Program-made: the position numbers and the translations under genes
Assembly: GCA_039583875.1 (NCBI GenBank)
Contig: CM077166.1
Coordinates: forward strand, 80,040,564-80,104,563
Reading direction: 5' to 3'
Source of the DNA: Platanthera guangdongensis
Lineage: Eukaryota; Streptophyta; Magnoliopsida; Asparagales; Orchidaceae
DNA length: 64,000 nucleotides
The notes under the pieces: model-generated
Seen by the model: the letters and a program-made list of their open reading frames with translations, nothing else
Databases searched by the model: none
Told to the model about the DNA's origin: nothing
Shown: piece after piece, positions 23,382 through 34,470 of the stretch
How the letters are laid out: each line of letters starts with the position of its first letter
Position numbering within the stretch: the stretch's first letter is position 1

Positions 23382-23516
23382 TCCTCCACAATGAATTGGG
23401 AATTTGGCCCGTCTAGAGCATCTACCATGAACTGCTTCATATGGACTTCCATATCCAATGCCTGCCGAATCCGATCAGCCATGTCATATTGAACTTCAGT
23501 CCAATTCAAGAGTGCT

Positions 23517-24992
23517 TCAGCACTGCTTACTTATACACGCAGAAATCTCCAATGCCTCCAACTCCCGAACCAACCGTTCGTCATGGATCGATAGCCAATT
23601 GGCTTGAGCTGGGGCTTGGTGACTCAACGCGTCCGCAACCGCATTACCTTTACCAGGCACGTAGTGGATCTTGAATGTATAGTCTCCTAGGAACTCCATC
23701 CATCTACGTTGTCGCATATTCAGATCTTTCTGATCAAACAAATACTTCAGGCTCTTATGATCGGTGTAGATATCAATCTTCACATCGTACCGATAATGCC
23801 TCCATAGCTTCAAGGCAAAAATCACGGCCGCTAACTCCATGTCACGGACTGGATAATTCCTCTCGTGCACTTTCAGCTATCTCGAGCCATAAGCTATCAC
23901 ACTTCCGTGTTGCAGTAGCACGCAACCCAAACCGCTGCCCGAAGCATCACTATAAATCTCATAACCTTCAGTCCCACTCGGCGAACTCAGCACAGGCGCC
24001 GTGGTCAACTGACATTTCAACTCCTCAAAAGCTTGCGCGCACTCCGGCGTCCAAATGAACTTCTGCTCCTTCCTCTTCAAAGTAGTGAGGGGTAACTCTA
24101 TCCACGAGAAGTTCTCTACGAAGCGCCTATAATAGCCGACAAGACCCAGAAAGCTCCGGACTTCCGTTACCGTAGAAAGCTCAGGCCACTCCCATATCGC
24201 AACAATCTTCGCCAGATCCACTGCAATACCTTCTCCACTCACTATATGACCGAGGAACGCCACTGAGGATAACCAAAACTCGCACTTCGAGAACTTGGCG
24301 TACAATTGATTCCTCCTTAGCGTCTCCAAAACCAAATGAAGATGCTTGAAGTGATCTTCCTCAGTCTGTGAGTACACAAAAATATCGTCAATGAAGACGA
24401 TCACAAAATGGTCTAAGTACTCCCTGAAGGTCCCGTTCATCAAATCCACGAACACTGACGGCGCATTAGTCAGCCCAAACGGCATGACCTTAAACTCATA
24501 ATGCCCGTATCTCGTACTGAACACTATCTTCGTGATATCACTCTCCTTTATTCGTAGCTGATAGTACCCGGACTTGAGATCCAACTTTGAGTACACCGTT
24601 GACCCGACCAACTGATCAAAGAGATCATCGATCCGGGGGATCGGGTACTTGTTCTTTTTCGTCAACTTGTTGAGCACCCGATATTCAATACATAGCCTCA
24701 AACTTCCGTTCTTCTTCTTAACAAAGAGGACCGACGCGCTCCAAGGCGAAGAACTTGGGCGCACATACCCTTGCTCCAACAACTCTTGCAGTTGAACCTT
24801 CAGCTCCGCCATTTCATTAGGCGCTAGCCGATAAGGAGATCGTGACACAGGCTTTGCACCTGGCATTAACTCAATCGTGAAATCTATCTCCCGTTGAGGC
24901 GGGGCTCCAGGAAGATCTCTGGGGAACACATCAGGGTACTCTGATATCACTGAAATACTATCCAACGCGGGCTTAGGCTTTGAAACCTCCAC
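23517..24992 (-). pseudogene. pol: Reverse transcriptase and RNase H of element B, one in-frame stop
   Basis: The RT is open for 371 codons (24992-23877) and keeps [22 protein letters not shown] and the catalytic FIDDIFVYS near 24390. It runs into the RNase H domain ([11 protein letters not shown]) and is broken by a TAG after AYGSR at 23877-23879, at a Gln position. The frame resumes directly and remains open to 23517 ([54 protein letters not shown]). This is the longest undamaged enzyme segment among the gypsy copies in the window. Confidence 0.88.
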
Positions 24993-25347
24993 TAATGTAA
25001 TGAACAGTCATGCACCGACACGAACTGCCTTCACCACCTGAAGAGCAGACATCAACGTCTTGGTCGACCCCTTCAAGCCCGTGAAAGTCGTCTCACGACT
25101 TTCTCCCAGCTTGACTTCCTTGCTACCGCAATCGATATAAGCTTGCTTCTCCGAGAGCCAGTCCATGCAAAATATTACGTCGAACTCCTCCAGCGGTGGT
25201 AGTGACGTTAGCAAATGGAACTCCTGACTCCCAATCCAAACCTAAGAGCAACAAATTCTACCCGCGCACATTGAGCACCGTTGGACCATAACGCATCCAA
25301 TTTGTATGTTACCGTCAAAGGAGGTACTCCGACGCGCAATATAATTC
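24993..25347 (-). pseudogene. pol: Protease region of element B, degraded
   Basis: The segment 25214-25008 has LEEFDVIFCMDWLSEKQAYIDC, the conserved block that follows the aspartic protease active site in gypsy elements. From 25347 a frame opens with Gly-Ile-Ile-Leu-Arg-Val and stays open to about 25215. I do not recognise an intact Asp-Thr/Ser-Gly in it, so the active site is probably lost. A TGA (25008) separates it from the RT. Confidence 0.6.
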
Positions 25348-25492
25348 CTAAATAAAGGAATGCAAAGCTCCTTAAATGAACGGTGCTCTTGCCAGATACA
25401 CTAAAATCAGAACAAAGCTTAACACAAGTAGTCCTAAGCTAACATGCACAAGGGCGATAAGTATTTAAGGCAAAACTATCTTTAAACCATAC
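25348..25492 (-). other. Putative intron between gag and protease, element B
   Basis: On the minus strand the block begins ACAG|GTATGG at 25492 and ends CCTTTATTTAG|GA at 25348, 145 bp. The phase is identical to the D block: the Gly codon is split after its first base and the next codon is Ile. Unspliced, the Gag frame ends at TAA three codons after the donor. An alternative acceptor at 25401 (GATTTTAG) would give a frame that stops after nine codons. That the two families share the site and phase is seen; that it is spliced is inferred. Confidence 0.5.
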
Positions 25493-26384
25493 CTGTCCTC
25501 ACGACGGCGTACTTCCTCCAGGGCTTTAGGCACTTACGGGCATAATGCCCCGGCTCCCCATAGTTGAAACATGCGCCCGGGGTTTGGCCTGTAGATGCCC
25601 CCGAAGCACCGAAATGAGGGACTAGACCCAAAGTCCTAGCCTTCTTATAACACCTACGATATCCAGACTTTGTGGTGTTCTACATTCTGAATGTCGTTTC
25701 CTTTGCACTAAAGTCCTCGACTGCTCCTGACATAGCATTCTTAGCCTTCTGAGCATCATTTCAACATTCTCGGGCAAAGTGCCCTTTCTTTCCACAAGTA
25801 TGACAAGTGTAAGTAGCTTTGCTAGTCGATGCCGTAGCCCCCTTCTCCAGCATTTTACCGGATGCAGCTCTTATGGGGCTTGAATATTTCGATACCATGG
25901 TCACTGGCATCGGGTGAGTCTTCCTCAAATCGGCCTCCAAAGATCTATCTGATTCCACCAAGGCTCGGAATCCCAATAACTTTGGTCCTAGCAGTAGAAC
26001 TCGTAACTCGATGCGCAGGCCATTATAAAATCTATCGACTGTAGCTTACTCATTATCCAACTCGAAGCATGGGTAGCGGCTTATCATAAGAAATGCTTGC
26101 AAATATTCATCAACTATGTGCGCTCCCTACACTAAATGCATATTCAGCTGTTTCCCCGATGGTCTACCAAAAGTCATCTGCTCCATCACGCCACCCGGCG
26201 TTGAAGCCACAACAGGGGCACAGGGTTGTACATTTCTTCCATGTTGTACACTCGTCACAGCGAACACCGCTTCAACGATCCTTCTTACTGTTTCATACGA
26301 AGGAGGGGTCTCAAACACTTCACCGGGTTCACTATACACCTCAGAAACCGGACATTCTGGCGGCCCAGCACCGCTTCTGGTCAC
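25493..26384 (-). pseudogene. gag: gag of element B, central domain deleted
   Basis: The N-terminal part is 26384-26127 (MTRSGAGPPECPVSEVY). Directly after it, a segment like the end of the Gag domain appears (VDEYLQAFLMISRYP near 26090), so the middle of the domain is missing. The first zinc knuckle, CHTCGKKGHFAREC (25800-25761), is intact with CX2CX4HX4C spacing. A second near 25560 reads CFNYGEPGHYARKC, with a cysteine changed to Tyr. Two knuckles are unusual next to D, which has one. The last exon-like codons are KPWRKYAVVRT before the putative donor. Confidence 0.7.
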
Positions 26385-26590
26385 CTATAGTGGTACAAAA
26401 CACTTTTAAGCGACCTAATAAAATTGCGAACAGCAATTATAGGAACACGCAAGTTCCCCAAACATGTGTATTTTCATTTCTAAGTGGACATTCATGGGTT
26501 CTTTTATTGTTATAACAATGACGCACACACATGTACTCAACACCCCGTAAAAAGAATTCGTCCACGAATTCATTTTAAGTCTGACCAAAA

Positions 26591-26608
26591 CCAGTAGTCT
26601 GATACCAA
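26591..26608 (-). other. Primer binding site of element B
   Basis: On the minus strand TTGGTATCAGACTACTGG starts two to three bases after the 5' LTR end. TGGTATCAGA matches initiator-Met tRNA. Confidence 0.85.
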
Positions 26609-26610
26609 AT

Positions 26611-28802
26611 TGTAAAACCTCCTATCCGTCGCATAGCATATAGCAGTAGGTCCGGCCGGGGCCCGACGCCATATACCACGGATAGACCGGGTGGTTACTC
26701 AAAGGAAACCATCCAACCAATCATAACGTCCTACTCAGAGCATTCTAGCTGAAGCAGTTTATAAGTTGCAATTAAAGAACCCAGTACAAAGTGCACGAAT
26801 GTCCACTAATACACCAAATAGGAATATAGTACATACACAAGTACTGGCCTTGAGGCCTTACAAATGGTTTACTTAAAATTACATGTTTTACAAACCACGG
26901 CACGCAGGCCGGTCATACATGAACAAAAGCGAGTAAACACTTCAATTAGGCCTTCAAGGGCTGGCTTCGCAATTTGGGCTTTAGCCCGCTATTGACCGCT
27001 TTGTCCAGCAGCACCTGCAAGCAACAAACCACCGCACGGTGGCAGACAAAAGCAACGGTCAGCAATGCTGACCAAATTATAACGATCCCGCCCGCAACTC
27101 GGGGCGGCGATGCTCCTTCCCTGTAATTATTAGCATAACCAAGCAGTGTATAAATATTCATTTCATCACAGGCGTAGGCTCACACGGCCACACACCCCAT
27201 CCACTCAGGGCACATTCTCGGTAAACACAGTCAAAGTCTGCCGACTCACCACCATCCCTTTGGACGGCCAAACAATGAGCAATTTGTCTTCCCGGCATGG
27301 GTCATGGTAATTAAAACCATAGACCGTCGAAGACCCTCATCTATGCCAATGGCAAGTGCCACGTAACCTTAGGTCTCTTTAACCGAACGACATAGAACGG
27401 GTTCGGTTCCATCTAACCCGTGCTCACATCGCAACGTTAATTCAAAACATATGCACAGGTCAAACTTCTCCCGAGTCCCGTTTCCGTCACACATTTCACA
27501 TTACTCGGTTATGTTCAAGTTGGCTCTCAGGCCTCCAAGTTGGCAAGATCACGCATCTGCCCAGTTTTTCGGGTGCACCTTTGGGTTAATCCCCAAGGCT
27601 CCCTGTTGCAAACTATCACGTAGAAAACCCGAAAAACAAACAATCGCACGGAGTCCTCTCCGGCATTTATGCAATGCAACATCACTAATCCGGACCAATA
27701 TGTACGGGTAGGCTTCACACATCATGCCTATGTCCGTTCTCGAATATGGACTCTAAACAACGGGGACTTTACATATCTACCCGAAGGAACGCCTCCAACT
27801 CATCGCAAACTCGCAAGAGCGGGCTTCCTATGCAAAGAAGGAGAGCTTCACATGCTCAAGAAGAGAATCGTTACCCTAGCGTTATTCCTCGGCGCCATGG
27901 AAATGTAAGCGGATGAAAAGCACCGCAATCTCTTTGCCTCCGTAGATCCAAAGTCGGCTCGCGATTTGGAGCTTCGAAGCTCCTCCAATGGCCGGATCTA
28001 AGCTTCTTCTTCCTCCTTTGCTCTCCTCTCTCTCTCTCTTGACTTAGAAAGAGAACCACTCAAAAGAAATGAGGGTTTCTAGGGTCCAATCCCGTGTATA
28101 TCCCATAAGGAACAACCCGCAGCTGTTGGATCCCAAATTAAAGAAACGAATGGCCTTGATTCGGGCCTAAAATGCTAAACCTAGGCCGAACACGGCCTGC
28201 GACACGCCCGTGTCCAGGGCCGTATCCCCCATTCGCCGTCAAAATTGACGCGTCTGGAACAGCACACGTGCATCCGACATGCCCGTGTTCGACCTGACAC
28301 GCCCTTGTTCCAACTAACACGGCCGTGTGGTCGGCTGTGTGACTCCATCGACACAGCCCCAAAAACAACACAAGACTCACACAGGTCTTGGACACGCCCG
28401 TGTCCACGCCCGTGTCACACCCGAACACGCTTGGGCTTTAGGTCGTGTTCACAGTCTCGACACTTTGTCGAGCGAAGTTCGTCGACCACACGACACGGCC
28501 TTGGACACGCCCGTATCCCAGGCCGTGTGCCTTGTCTCGACACATCGTCGCGCGAAATTCATCGACTTCCCGGGCCGATCATCGACACAGGCTCGACACG
28601 CCCTGAGACACGCCCGTGTCTCAGGCCGTGTGCCCTATCTCGACACATCGTCGAGCGAAAAACGTCAACCTCGCGGCCAAATCGTTGACTCAAGCCTGAC
28701 ACGCCCTGGGACACGCCGTGTCCCAGGCCGTGTGCCCCCTGCCAAATTCCAGATTTGGCCCAAAATGCCTCTCGTCGCTCTTTTGAGTTTCAGGGCGTTA
28801 CA
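26611..28802 (-). repeat. 5' LTR of element B
   Basis: It matches the 3' LTR (19796-21982) along its length, 2192 versus 2187 bp, with scattered differences. The array of GGACACGCCCGTGTCC motifs is at 28188-28738. A TATA-like CTTATATTTCC in the 3' LTR copy (21083-21093) reads CTTACATTTCC here, so this LTR has lost it. Short plus-strand open frames here, including one crossing the right junction, are not genes. Confidence 0.9.
28188..28738 (-). repeat. Inverted-repeat array in U3 of element B, 5' LTR copy
   Basis: Same motif set as 21368-21917, with individual units altered by substitutions (for example a lost base in GACACGCCGTGTC near 28710). Confidence 0.85.
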
Positions 28803-28807
28803 CTTCA
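28803..28807. other. Target site duplication of element B, right copy (CTTCA)
   Basis: Identical to 19791-19795; D sequence resumes with CTTCATGACCC. Confidence 0.95.
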
Positions 28808-29334
28808 TGACCCATTGCGAGGCTTGTCAGTTAGTGAAGGCAGAGTGTAAAAGTACGACCGGGTTATTGCAGCCACTTCGGGTGCCGTAGTGGAAGTTCG
28901 ACGATATTGCCATGGATTTCATAAATGGTCTTCCTCGGTCACATGCGGGGAATGACTGGATTTGGGTGATCGTCGATCGTTTAACGAAGGTGGCCAGGTT
29001 TCTACCGATCAGGAAGGACGCTTTAGTGGTTTACTTGTTGCGGAAGTTTGTGGAGCAGTTCGTTTGATACCATGGAGTGCCGGGGACGATAGTGTCCGAT
29101 CATGATGGGAAATTTACGTCTAAGGAGTGTAGGTCGGTGCAGGCTTATTTGCGGACCCGGTTGACATTTCTTACCGCCTTCCACCCGCAGATGGATGGGC
29201 AGGCAAAGCGCACCAATCAAACACTGGAGGATTTGTTGTGCCTTTGCATTCTAGAGCGTGGAGAGCCATAGGATAGGCGGCTCCCGTTGATCGAATTCTC
29301 GTACAACAACAGCCACCAATCCAGCATCGGCATG

Positions 29335-29339
29335 GCCCC
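29335..29339. other. Target site duplication of element E, left copy (GCCCC)
   Basis: GCCCC precedes the element and recurs at 41582-41586 before TTATGAGG. The empty site in D copy 1 is at 10601-10611. Confidence 0.92.
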
Positions 29340-31138
29340 TCAAAGAATTGGTTCCTAAACACCTAGAGGGTGGTGAATAGGTGTAATTCCTTTTTGTTCT
29401 AAGACAGAACTTTTAATACAGTTAATTAACAAACACAGATAGTTCTACAGCTATCTCAGCACATAAATAATAATACACACACACATTCACAGATTGCACT
29501 CTGATTTATAGTGGTTCCCTAATGTCTGGGTACATCCACTTTCCTCCTTCGCCTATCTAGCAGTGTGCTAGAGTCGGCCTAACTTCTTTCCTTCTTCTCA
29601 GATCCTCAGATCTTACAGCTCAGAACCTAAACAAGGTTCCTACAAATCAGAATGAGTCCACACTCCTACAGCTCGGGCAATCTGCCCTACCTCAGCCTTC
29701 AACAAGGCCTACAACTTAGAGATCAAAATCTCCTACAATTCAGGCTCACAGCCCTACCTCAGCCTACAACAAGGCCTACCACTCAGAGAACTATTTCTCC
29801 TACAACTCAGCCTTTATAAATTAGGCTTACAACTCAAATCTTAAAAAGATCCTACATCAAATAGATGTAAATCTAAAATTTAACCACCACCCTGGTTGTG
29901 AGAGAAAGGATGGACAGTTTCTTAATCAGTTGTTGACAGAATATGATGATAGAGATCGACCTGACTTAGCTTTCTTCAAAGCTTCTTGAATCTGAACACA
30001 GTAGGGTTGATCTCCTTTGATGTTGATCTTCAATCAGCTTCTTTCTTGAAATTCAGAAATCAATCTGAATCCTTCTTGGCAGACTGGTTCAAACTCTGCA
30101 CTTAAGAGAATTGTTAATGTAAGTCCCTTTCTTCACTTGAATAGATGGAGCTCTCTCTCTCCAACTTCTTCTGAAGATTCTTCTGAATTCTCCTTTGAAT
30201 TCTTTTGACAAAATCAGAGTAGATCACCACTTCAGAATGTCTTCTTAGATCTTCTATTGAATATCTTCTTTTGGTTTTTTTGTTTATCTTATATGTGTAA
30301 TACTTCTTCTTATTGTTTTTTTTTCTGTTGATAGAGAATGTCCTTATATAGAATTTCTCCATGGTAACTGGCTAATCCGGTTTCTAACGAACTTCTGACA
30401 GCACTGACAGTTGCAATAGACCAGTTGGATATGACAGCTTTTAAGTCTTCCAGTCACTTCTTGAAACTCTGTCTCTGTCAACAAAGTGTCGAGACTGTAC
30501 TTCATCATGTGTCGACACAAGTAGACTAAGTGTCGACACAAGCCTTGGTGGTGTCGACACAGCTCTCTTGGTGTTGACACTGCTTCTCGACACAGCTTCT
30601 GTAGAATGTGTCGACACTAATTCTATTGTGTCGACACAGTCACTTCTTCTCTTCACAAAAATCAACTTTGTTGAAACTCTGCTATGTGTCGACACAAGTC
30701 CTGTGTGTCGACACAGTTGATGTTTGACAAAGTCTTCTATGTGTCGACTCAGTTGATGTCGACTAAGCTTTCTCTGTGTGTCGACACTGCCTCTGTGTGT
30801 CGACATAGTTGATGTCGAATAATCACTCTCTGTGTGTCGACACTGCCTCTGTGTGTCGACACAGTTTCTTCTGGTGTCGACACAGCCTTTCCAAGTGTCA
30901 ACATAGTTGACTCCAAGTGTCGACACAGCTTTTCTCCAGTGTCGACACAAGCCTTCATAAGTGTCGACACAACTTCTTCTGGTGTCGACTCATGGACTTA
31001 GAAACTTTTTCCTGCATTCTTGCATTTTCTTAACCTGCACATATAAACTCAAAATAACATCAAATACACCTTAATGCATATCATTGAATAAGGTGAGGCT
31101 TCTTCAAATCTGGTACACATTTTCCAATGTACCCAACA
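29340..31138 (-). repeat. 3' LTR of element E
   Basis: It runs from TGTTGGGTACATTGG (minus strand, 31138) to CAATTCTTTGA (29340; the 5' LTR ends CAATTCTTTCA). It carries the GTGTCGACAC array at 30486-30990 and a TATA box at 30343-30350. Between 29390 and 30120 it has a repetitive CTACAACTCAG-type stretch, matched in the other LTR. Substitutions between the LTRs are visible every ten to fifteen bases in places, so the insertion is not recent. Confidence 0.92.
30486..30990 (-). repeat. Array of GTGTCGACAC palindromes in the 3' LTR of element E
   Basis: About 14 exact copies and eight or so variants of the 10-bp palindrome GTGTCGACAC occur within 500 bp. On the minus strand the array precedes the TATA box by about 140 bp. 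Confidence 0.93.
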
Positions 31139-31154
31139 ATCTCCCCCTATTTCG
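31139..31154 (-). other. Polypurine tract of element E
   Basis: GAAATAGGGGGAGAT on the minus strand directly precedes the 3' LTR start TGTTGGG, as in element A. Confidence 0.88.
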
Positions 31155-31403
31155 AGAAGTCATAACCCTTAGTCAATGATATACACCATTCATAATAATC
31201 ACACATTATGATGTATAAAAACATTATATGATAGGGTAACTTATAAACAAAACATGTATAAAATAACATCACATAATAATGATGCAAACATAATGAGCAT
31301 TAATCATAGTGTTGTTTAAACTTTCAAAAGTTTCTTTACAATAGTTTACATAGTTTTTTAACACTAAAGATTACAATGTTGTAAAATTTAGTAAATCTAT
31401 CCT

Positions 31404-33949
31404 AAGGCTCCTCAGCCTCCTTGATGACTATTCCTTTGCCTTATTGGATCTTAGCTTGAACTGGAGCATCAGTATCTTCAGCTGGCTTCTTGCCCTTCAG
31501 ATCTTTCTTCTTTTGTTCTTCAGCTCTTATTCTTTGCCTTTCAAAATAGTGAAAAGGCTTTGGGAAATACTTGCTAGGCTCCTGATCATTAGGAGGTAGC
31601 TTCCCAGCTTTTGCCTTTCTTCTATATTACAGAATAGCTTCCTGCCTAGCTTCATGCTTTTGCCATTCTTGCTCTATGTACCATTTACTCCTGTCATGGG
31701 TCTTGTCTTTTACAGCCTTCCAGGATGTAAATATGATATTCCTTAAAGTAGGACTCCACTGCTCAAAATCAGGCTTCAAGTCAGCCTATTCTCTGAATCT
31801 CTTCTTTGATAGTTGAGCTTCTTGCTCCTTATTCACAAGCTGCCTCTGACATTTCTACATTTTCAAGGATAACATTTTTAGCACCCTCTGGAGGGTTGTA
31901 CATTGATTGTACTTCTTGCTGAATCATCTCAAAATCTACTAGAGGATAAATAACCTGAGCAACTTCAGGTTGATCACCTTCTAAATAAGCAGGTTGCACA
32001 CCTAACTCAGCTATATTATCATCATCACAGAGGGGTGGATATCCAAGTGTGGCTCTGATGCTATTAGATATCCATTTATTATGATCTGAGCCTGCTTTTA
32101 CTAATACTCTCTCCCTCTTTATGACTTCTCTTTCAATATGATCTCTAAGGTCATCTTTCTGAAATCTGACTTGTTCATCTAGATAATTAACACCTTCTTT
32201 ATAAAATGACCTTATTTTCAGCAGCTGATCAGAAATGATCTTTTGTGGAGTCTTAATAGCTCTTTGGACAGCAGCTAATTCTTCCTGTAATTGTTTGTCA
32301 AAATCTGACTTGTCTTTAGCACTTGCCTCTGTCTGGGCAGCAGCAGTATTCTTTAACTCTGTGACAATCACATTATTTGATTCAGTTAGATTGTTATTCA
32401 TCCTTAGTTGATTTTCTAGCAAATAGCCTTACTTAACAGCTATATCATCAACTTGAGTCTTTATGCCTACTTGTTGTTTTGCAAGATAGACTACAGCATT
32501 ACCACCTTTGTGGAAGCAATCTATTATTTTCTTCTTATTCTGATTTACTTCAAATCTAATGGATTCGATATCTTGTGCCAAGGAGAATTGCAGATCTTTA
32601 TGAGTTTCATCTATATACTTCTCCATGGCTATCCTTTGTTCATCTAACTTCACTTGCAAGGATATCAACAAAGAACTATAATCAGTTGCTGGGGTAGGTT
32701 GAGGAGCAGTTTGCAAAGCCCTTTTATAGTTTTGGCTTCTCCTTTTGAAAACCACCAGCTTTCTCTTTTTGGCTTGAATTTCTGTTTCATCTTCAGAAGC
32801 TGAGGTACTGGCAATATCAACTCTATCCTTAGGACTAGGAGGCAATTCCTGTTCAATCCTAGGTTGCTCCCCCTGAGTCCCTTGCTCCTCCCCCTCAGAC
32901 CTGACATACTCCCCCTTAATGTTAGCTTGCTCCTCCCCCTCAGTCCTGACTTGCTCCATTTCAGTGAACAACTTATCTAGGGTAAATTCTTGTTGAGTTG
33001 GGACTTGAGGAACTACCAACTCAGGAGCATCAGCAGCTGCAGATGTATCCTCCATGATAACATCTTGTGCTTGAGTGGTCTGACCAACATCAATCAAAGA
33101 CACAGTTTGAGTAGCCATTTCACTTTCTAATTGTGTTGTCTCTTCCTCAAGATGAGGCTCCCCCTGCACCTGAGCACCATCTGTAATTTCTTGTGCAGGA
33201 GATTTTTCAGGAATCTCTGGCCTCTCTTCATCAGGCATATCCTTTGTTAGTACTTTATTCCATCTGGAGATTATCCTTATGTTCATTCTACTCATATGAT
33301 TAATCTTGGATCCAGCAGTCTGTTCCATTACTTCTGGAATTGTTCCAGCCAAGTATAGAGTCATGATCCTTCCCAGATTTGGCTTCTTAATGCCTTCTTT
33401 AATCTTGTCAAAGATTACTGCAGACCAATCTGTGTTCAGTCTGAAGATAATCCTGGTCATCAGGCTGAACATATAGGCTAAAATCCTATCATGTCCCCTA
33501 GGCTTACAGAGAATGACCTTTCCAACCACCTCTGAAAGGAATTTCCCTTGCAGATTCATCCCTTTTCTGTTTATTGTAGAACCAATCTTCATGGTGGAAT
33601 CCAATCCACACCACTGAATTGCTTCCCTAGTCTTGGATGAGGGAACTTCTACTTCTTCTTGAGTTCTTGGAAGTTGAAGAGTTTTCCTCAAGCTCTTTAG
33701 GTAAGTTTAACTTTAGCTCCTTGAACTGTAGATTTGATCTTAAGTCCAGTCTAATCTAAAGTAGTTGCACCATAGAATTCCAGTATTTCTTTCTTCCAAA
33801 TCTTTAATTGTAGGTTCAGAAACCAGAAATTCCAAACCATTTTCTACAATTAGGGTTACTACTGCTTTAATCTCAGGTTCCACATTATCAAAAGCATTGC
33901 GAACCAACTCATAGCCTTCGTTGACGTTATCTTCAAGCTTTGGCGCCAT
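31404..33949 (-). pseudogene. Extra ORF of element E (Sirevirus-type aORF), degraded
   Basis: The ATG at 33949 opens a 69-codon segment. After two apparent frameshifts near 33740-33690 the frame runs to 32429, where one TAA interrupts it, then to 31829, after which another frameshift leads to a C-terminus with YFPKPFHYFERQ near 31550. The central core (GHDRILAYMFSLMTRIIF, then DWSAVIFDKIKEG) matches the core of the element C ORF (AHDYITRHQILIMCAVL, DWGMVFFDLIKKK). An acidic Gln/Glu-rich middle and a coiled-coil C-half follow. I do not see a signal peptide or membrane helix. It resembles proteins labelled as putative plant transposon protein domain. Function unknown. The remaining 31155-31403 is an AT-rich untranslated stretch. 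Confidence 0.75.
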
Positions 33950-34025
33950 TGGGGTTGTGTGAAAGCTTGGATTGAGAAGAGAGAAGTTTTCGACACAGGG
34001 TTTTGGTCTCGAAAAGATGGAGAGT

Positions 34026-34445
34026 GTGTCGACAGAATATGTTGTTGACCTATTTATACCCTTCTAAATAATGAAGGTCAAAAGTCGCGTCAAAAATCTC
34101 TCAATGTGTCGACACAGTTGAAATGTGTCGACACAGACTTCTAATGTCTTGACAGAAGTGTTGACTTCTATATGTCGACACAATTCTATTTGTCTTGGTC
34201 GAGTTCGACGAAGAGCCCGTGAAGTCGACGATTTGAGGTCGACGAATCTGCGCTCGACGATATGTGTCGATTCTGCGCACGACGAAATCTGTGTATTGAT
34301 TCTAAGTGTCGACACCACTTCTGGATGTGTTGACACTACTTCTCTGAAGTGTCGACACCAATTTTCTGGATGTGTCGACATCACTTCCCTAGAATGTCGA
34401 CACCAACTACTATGTGTCGACACAGACAACTTTTGTGTCGACACC
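34026..34445 (-). repeat. GTGTCGACAC array in the pol-aORF spacer of element E
   Basis: The same palindrome as in the LTRs recurs in the spacer between the pol stop (34471) and the aORF start (33949). Exact copies occur for example at 34106-34115 and near 34122, 34413 and 34434, with variants between. A sub-cluster at 34195-34290 has TCGACGAA units, the motif of element C. Confidence 0.9.
34051..34058 (-). promoter_or_regulatory. TATA box upstream of the element E aORF (putative internal promoter)
   Basis: On the minus strand GGGTATAAATAGG lies directly downstream of most of the palindrome array and about 100 bp upstream of the ATG at 33949. The order array, TATA, leader, ATG repeats the order in the LTR. 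A transcription start near 34025 would give a leader of about 75 bases. Confidence 0.6.
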
Positions 34446-34470
34446 ATTTTACTTAGCCAAATTTGTTAAA

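Larger units (their letters stand above)
19796..28802 (-). mobile_element. Element B: gypsy chromovirus (Tekay/Del-like), minus strand, complete ends
   Basis: Both LTRs run TGTAA...GTTACA in plus orientation, with a 5-bp target duplication CTTCA. The gene order on the minus strand is gag, protease, RT, RNase H, integrase, chromodomain. It sits inside the integrase zinc domain of D copy 2. The element is decayed: the middle of gag is deleted and at least five in-frame stops break pol. It is a different family from D, since LTR sequences are unrelated. Confidence 0.92.
28803..29339 (+). pseudogene. pol: Integrase core of D copy 2, between elements B and E
   Basis: The fragment continues the zinc domain (THCEACQLVKAEC) and contains the core with DFINGLPRSH, VIVDRLTKVARF, IVSDHDGKF near 29090 and FHPQMDGQAKRTNQTLE near 29190. 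The catalytic Glu of the Gln-Thr-Glu motif is Lys here. A TGA after QFV near 29066 and a stop near 29271 break the frame. The fragment ends at the insertion point of element E in YNNSHQSSIGMAP. Confidence 0.85.

Noticed and set aside
25401..25492. Shorter 92-bp intron in B using the acceptor GATTTTAG at 25401
   Set aside because: The acceptor is good, but the frame after it stops within nine codons; the acceptor at 25348 keeps the frame and matches the D position.
28327..28890. 187-codon plus-strand open frame crossing the right end of element B
   Set aside because: It joins the LTR array to D integrase sequence across an insertion boundary, so it is accidental.
30441..30970. Minus-strand open frames (up to 169 codons) rich in Val-Asp-Thr and Ser-Arg-His
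   Set aside because: They translate the GTGTCGACAC array of the LTR; the frame is not kept in the other LTR copy.
30486..30990. Possible CRISPR array or satellite
   Set aside because: The repeat is a 10-bp palindrome with irregular short spacers inside a retrotransposon LTR and recurs in the other LTR; this is plant nuclear DNA.
34064..34469. Open frames on both strands over the E spacer array
   Set aside because: Again palindrome repeats read as codons; the spacer looks regulatory.
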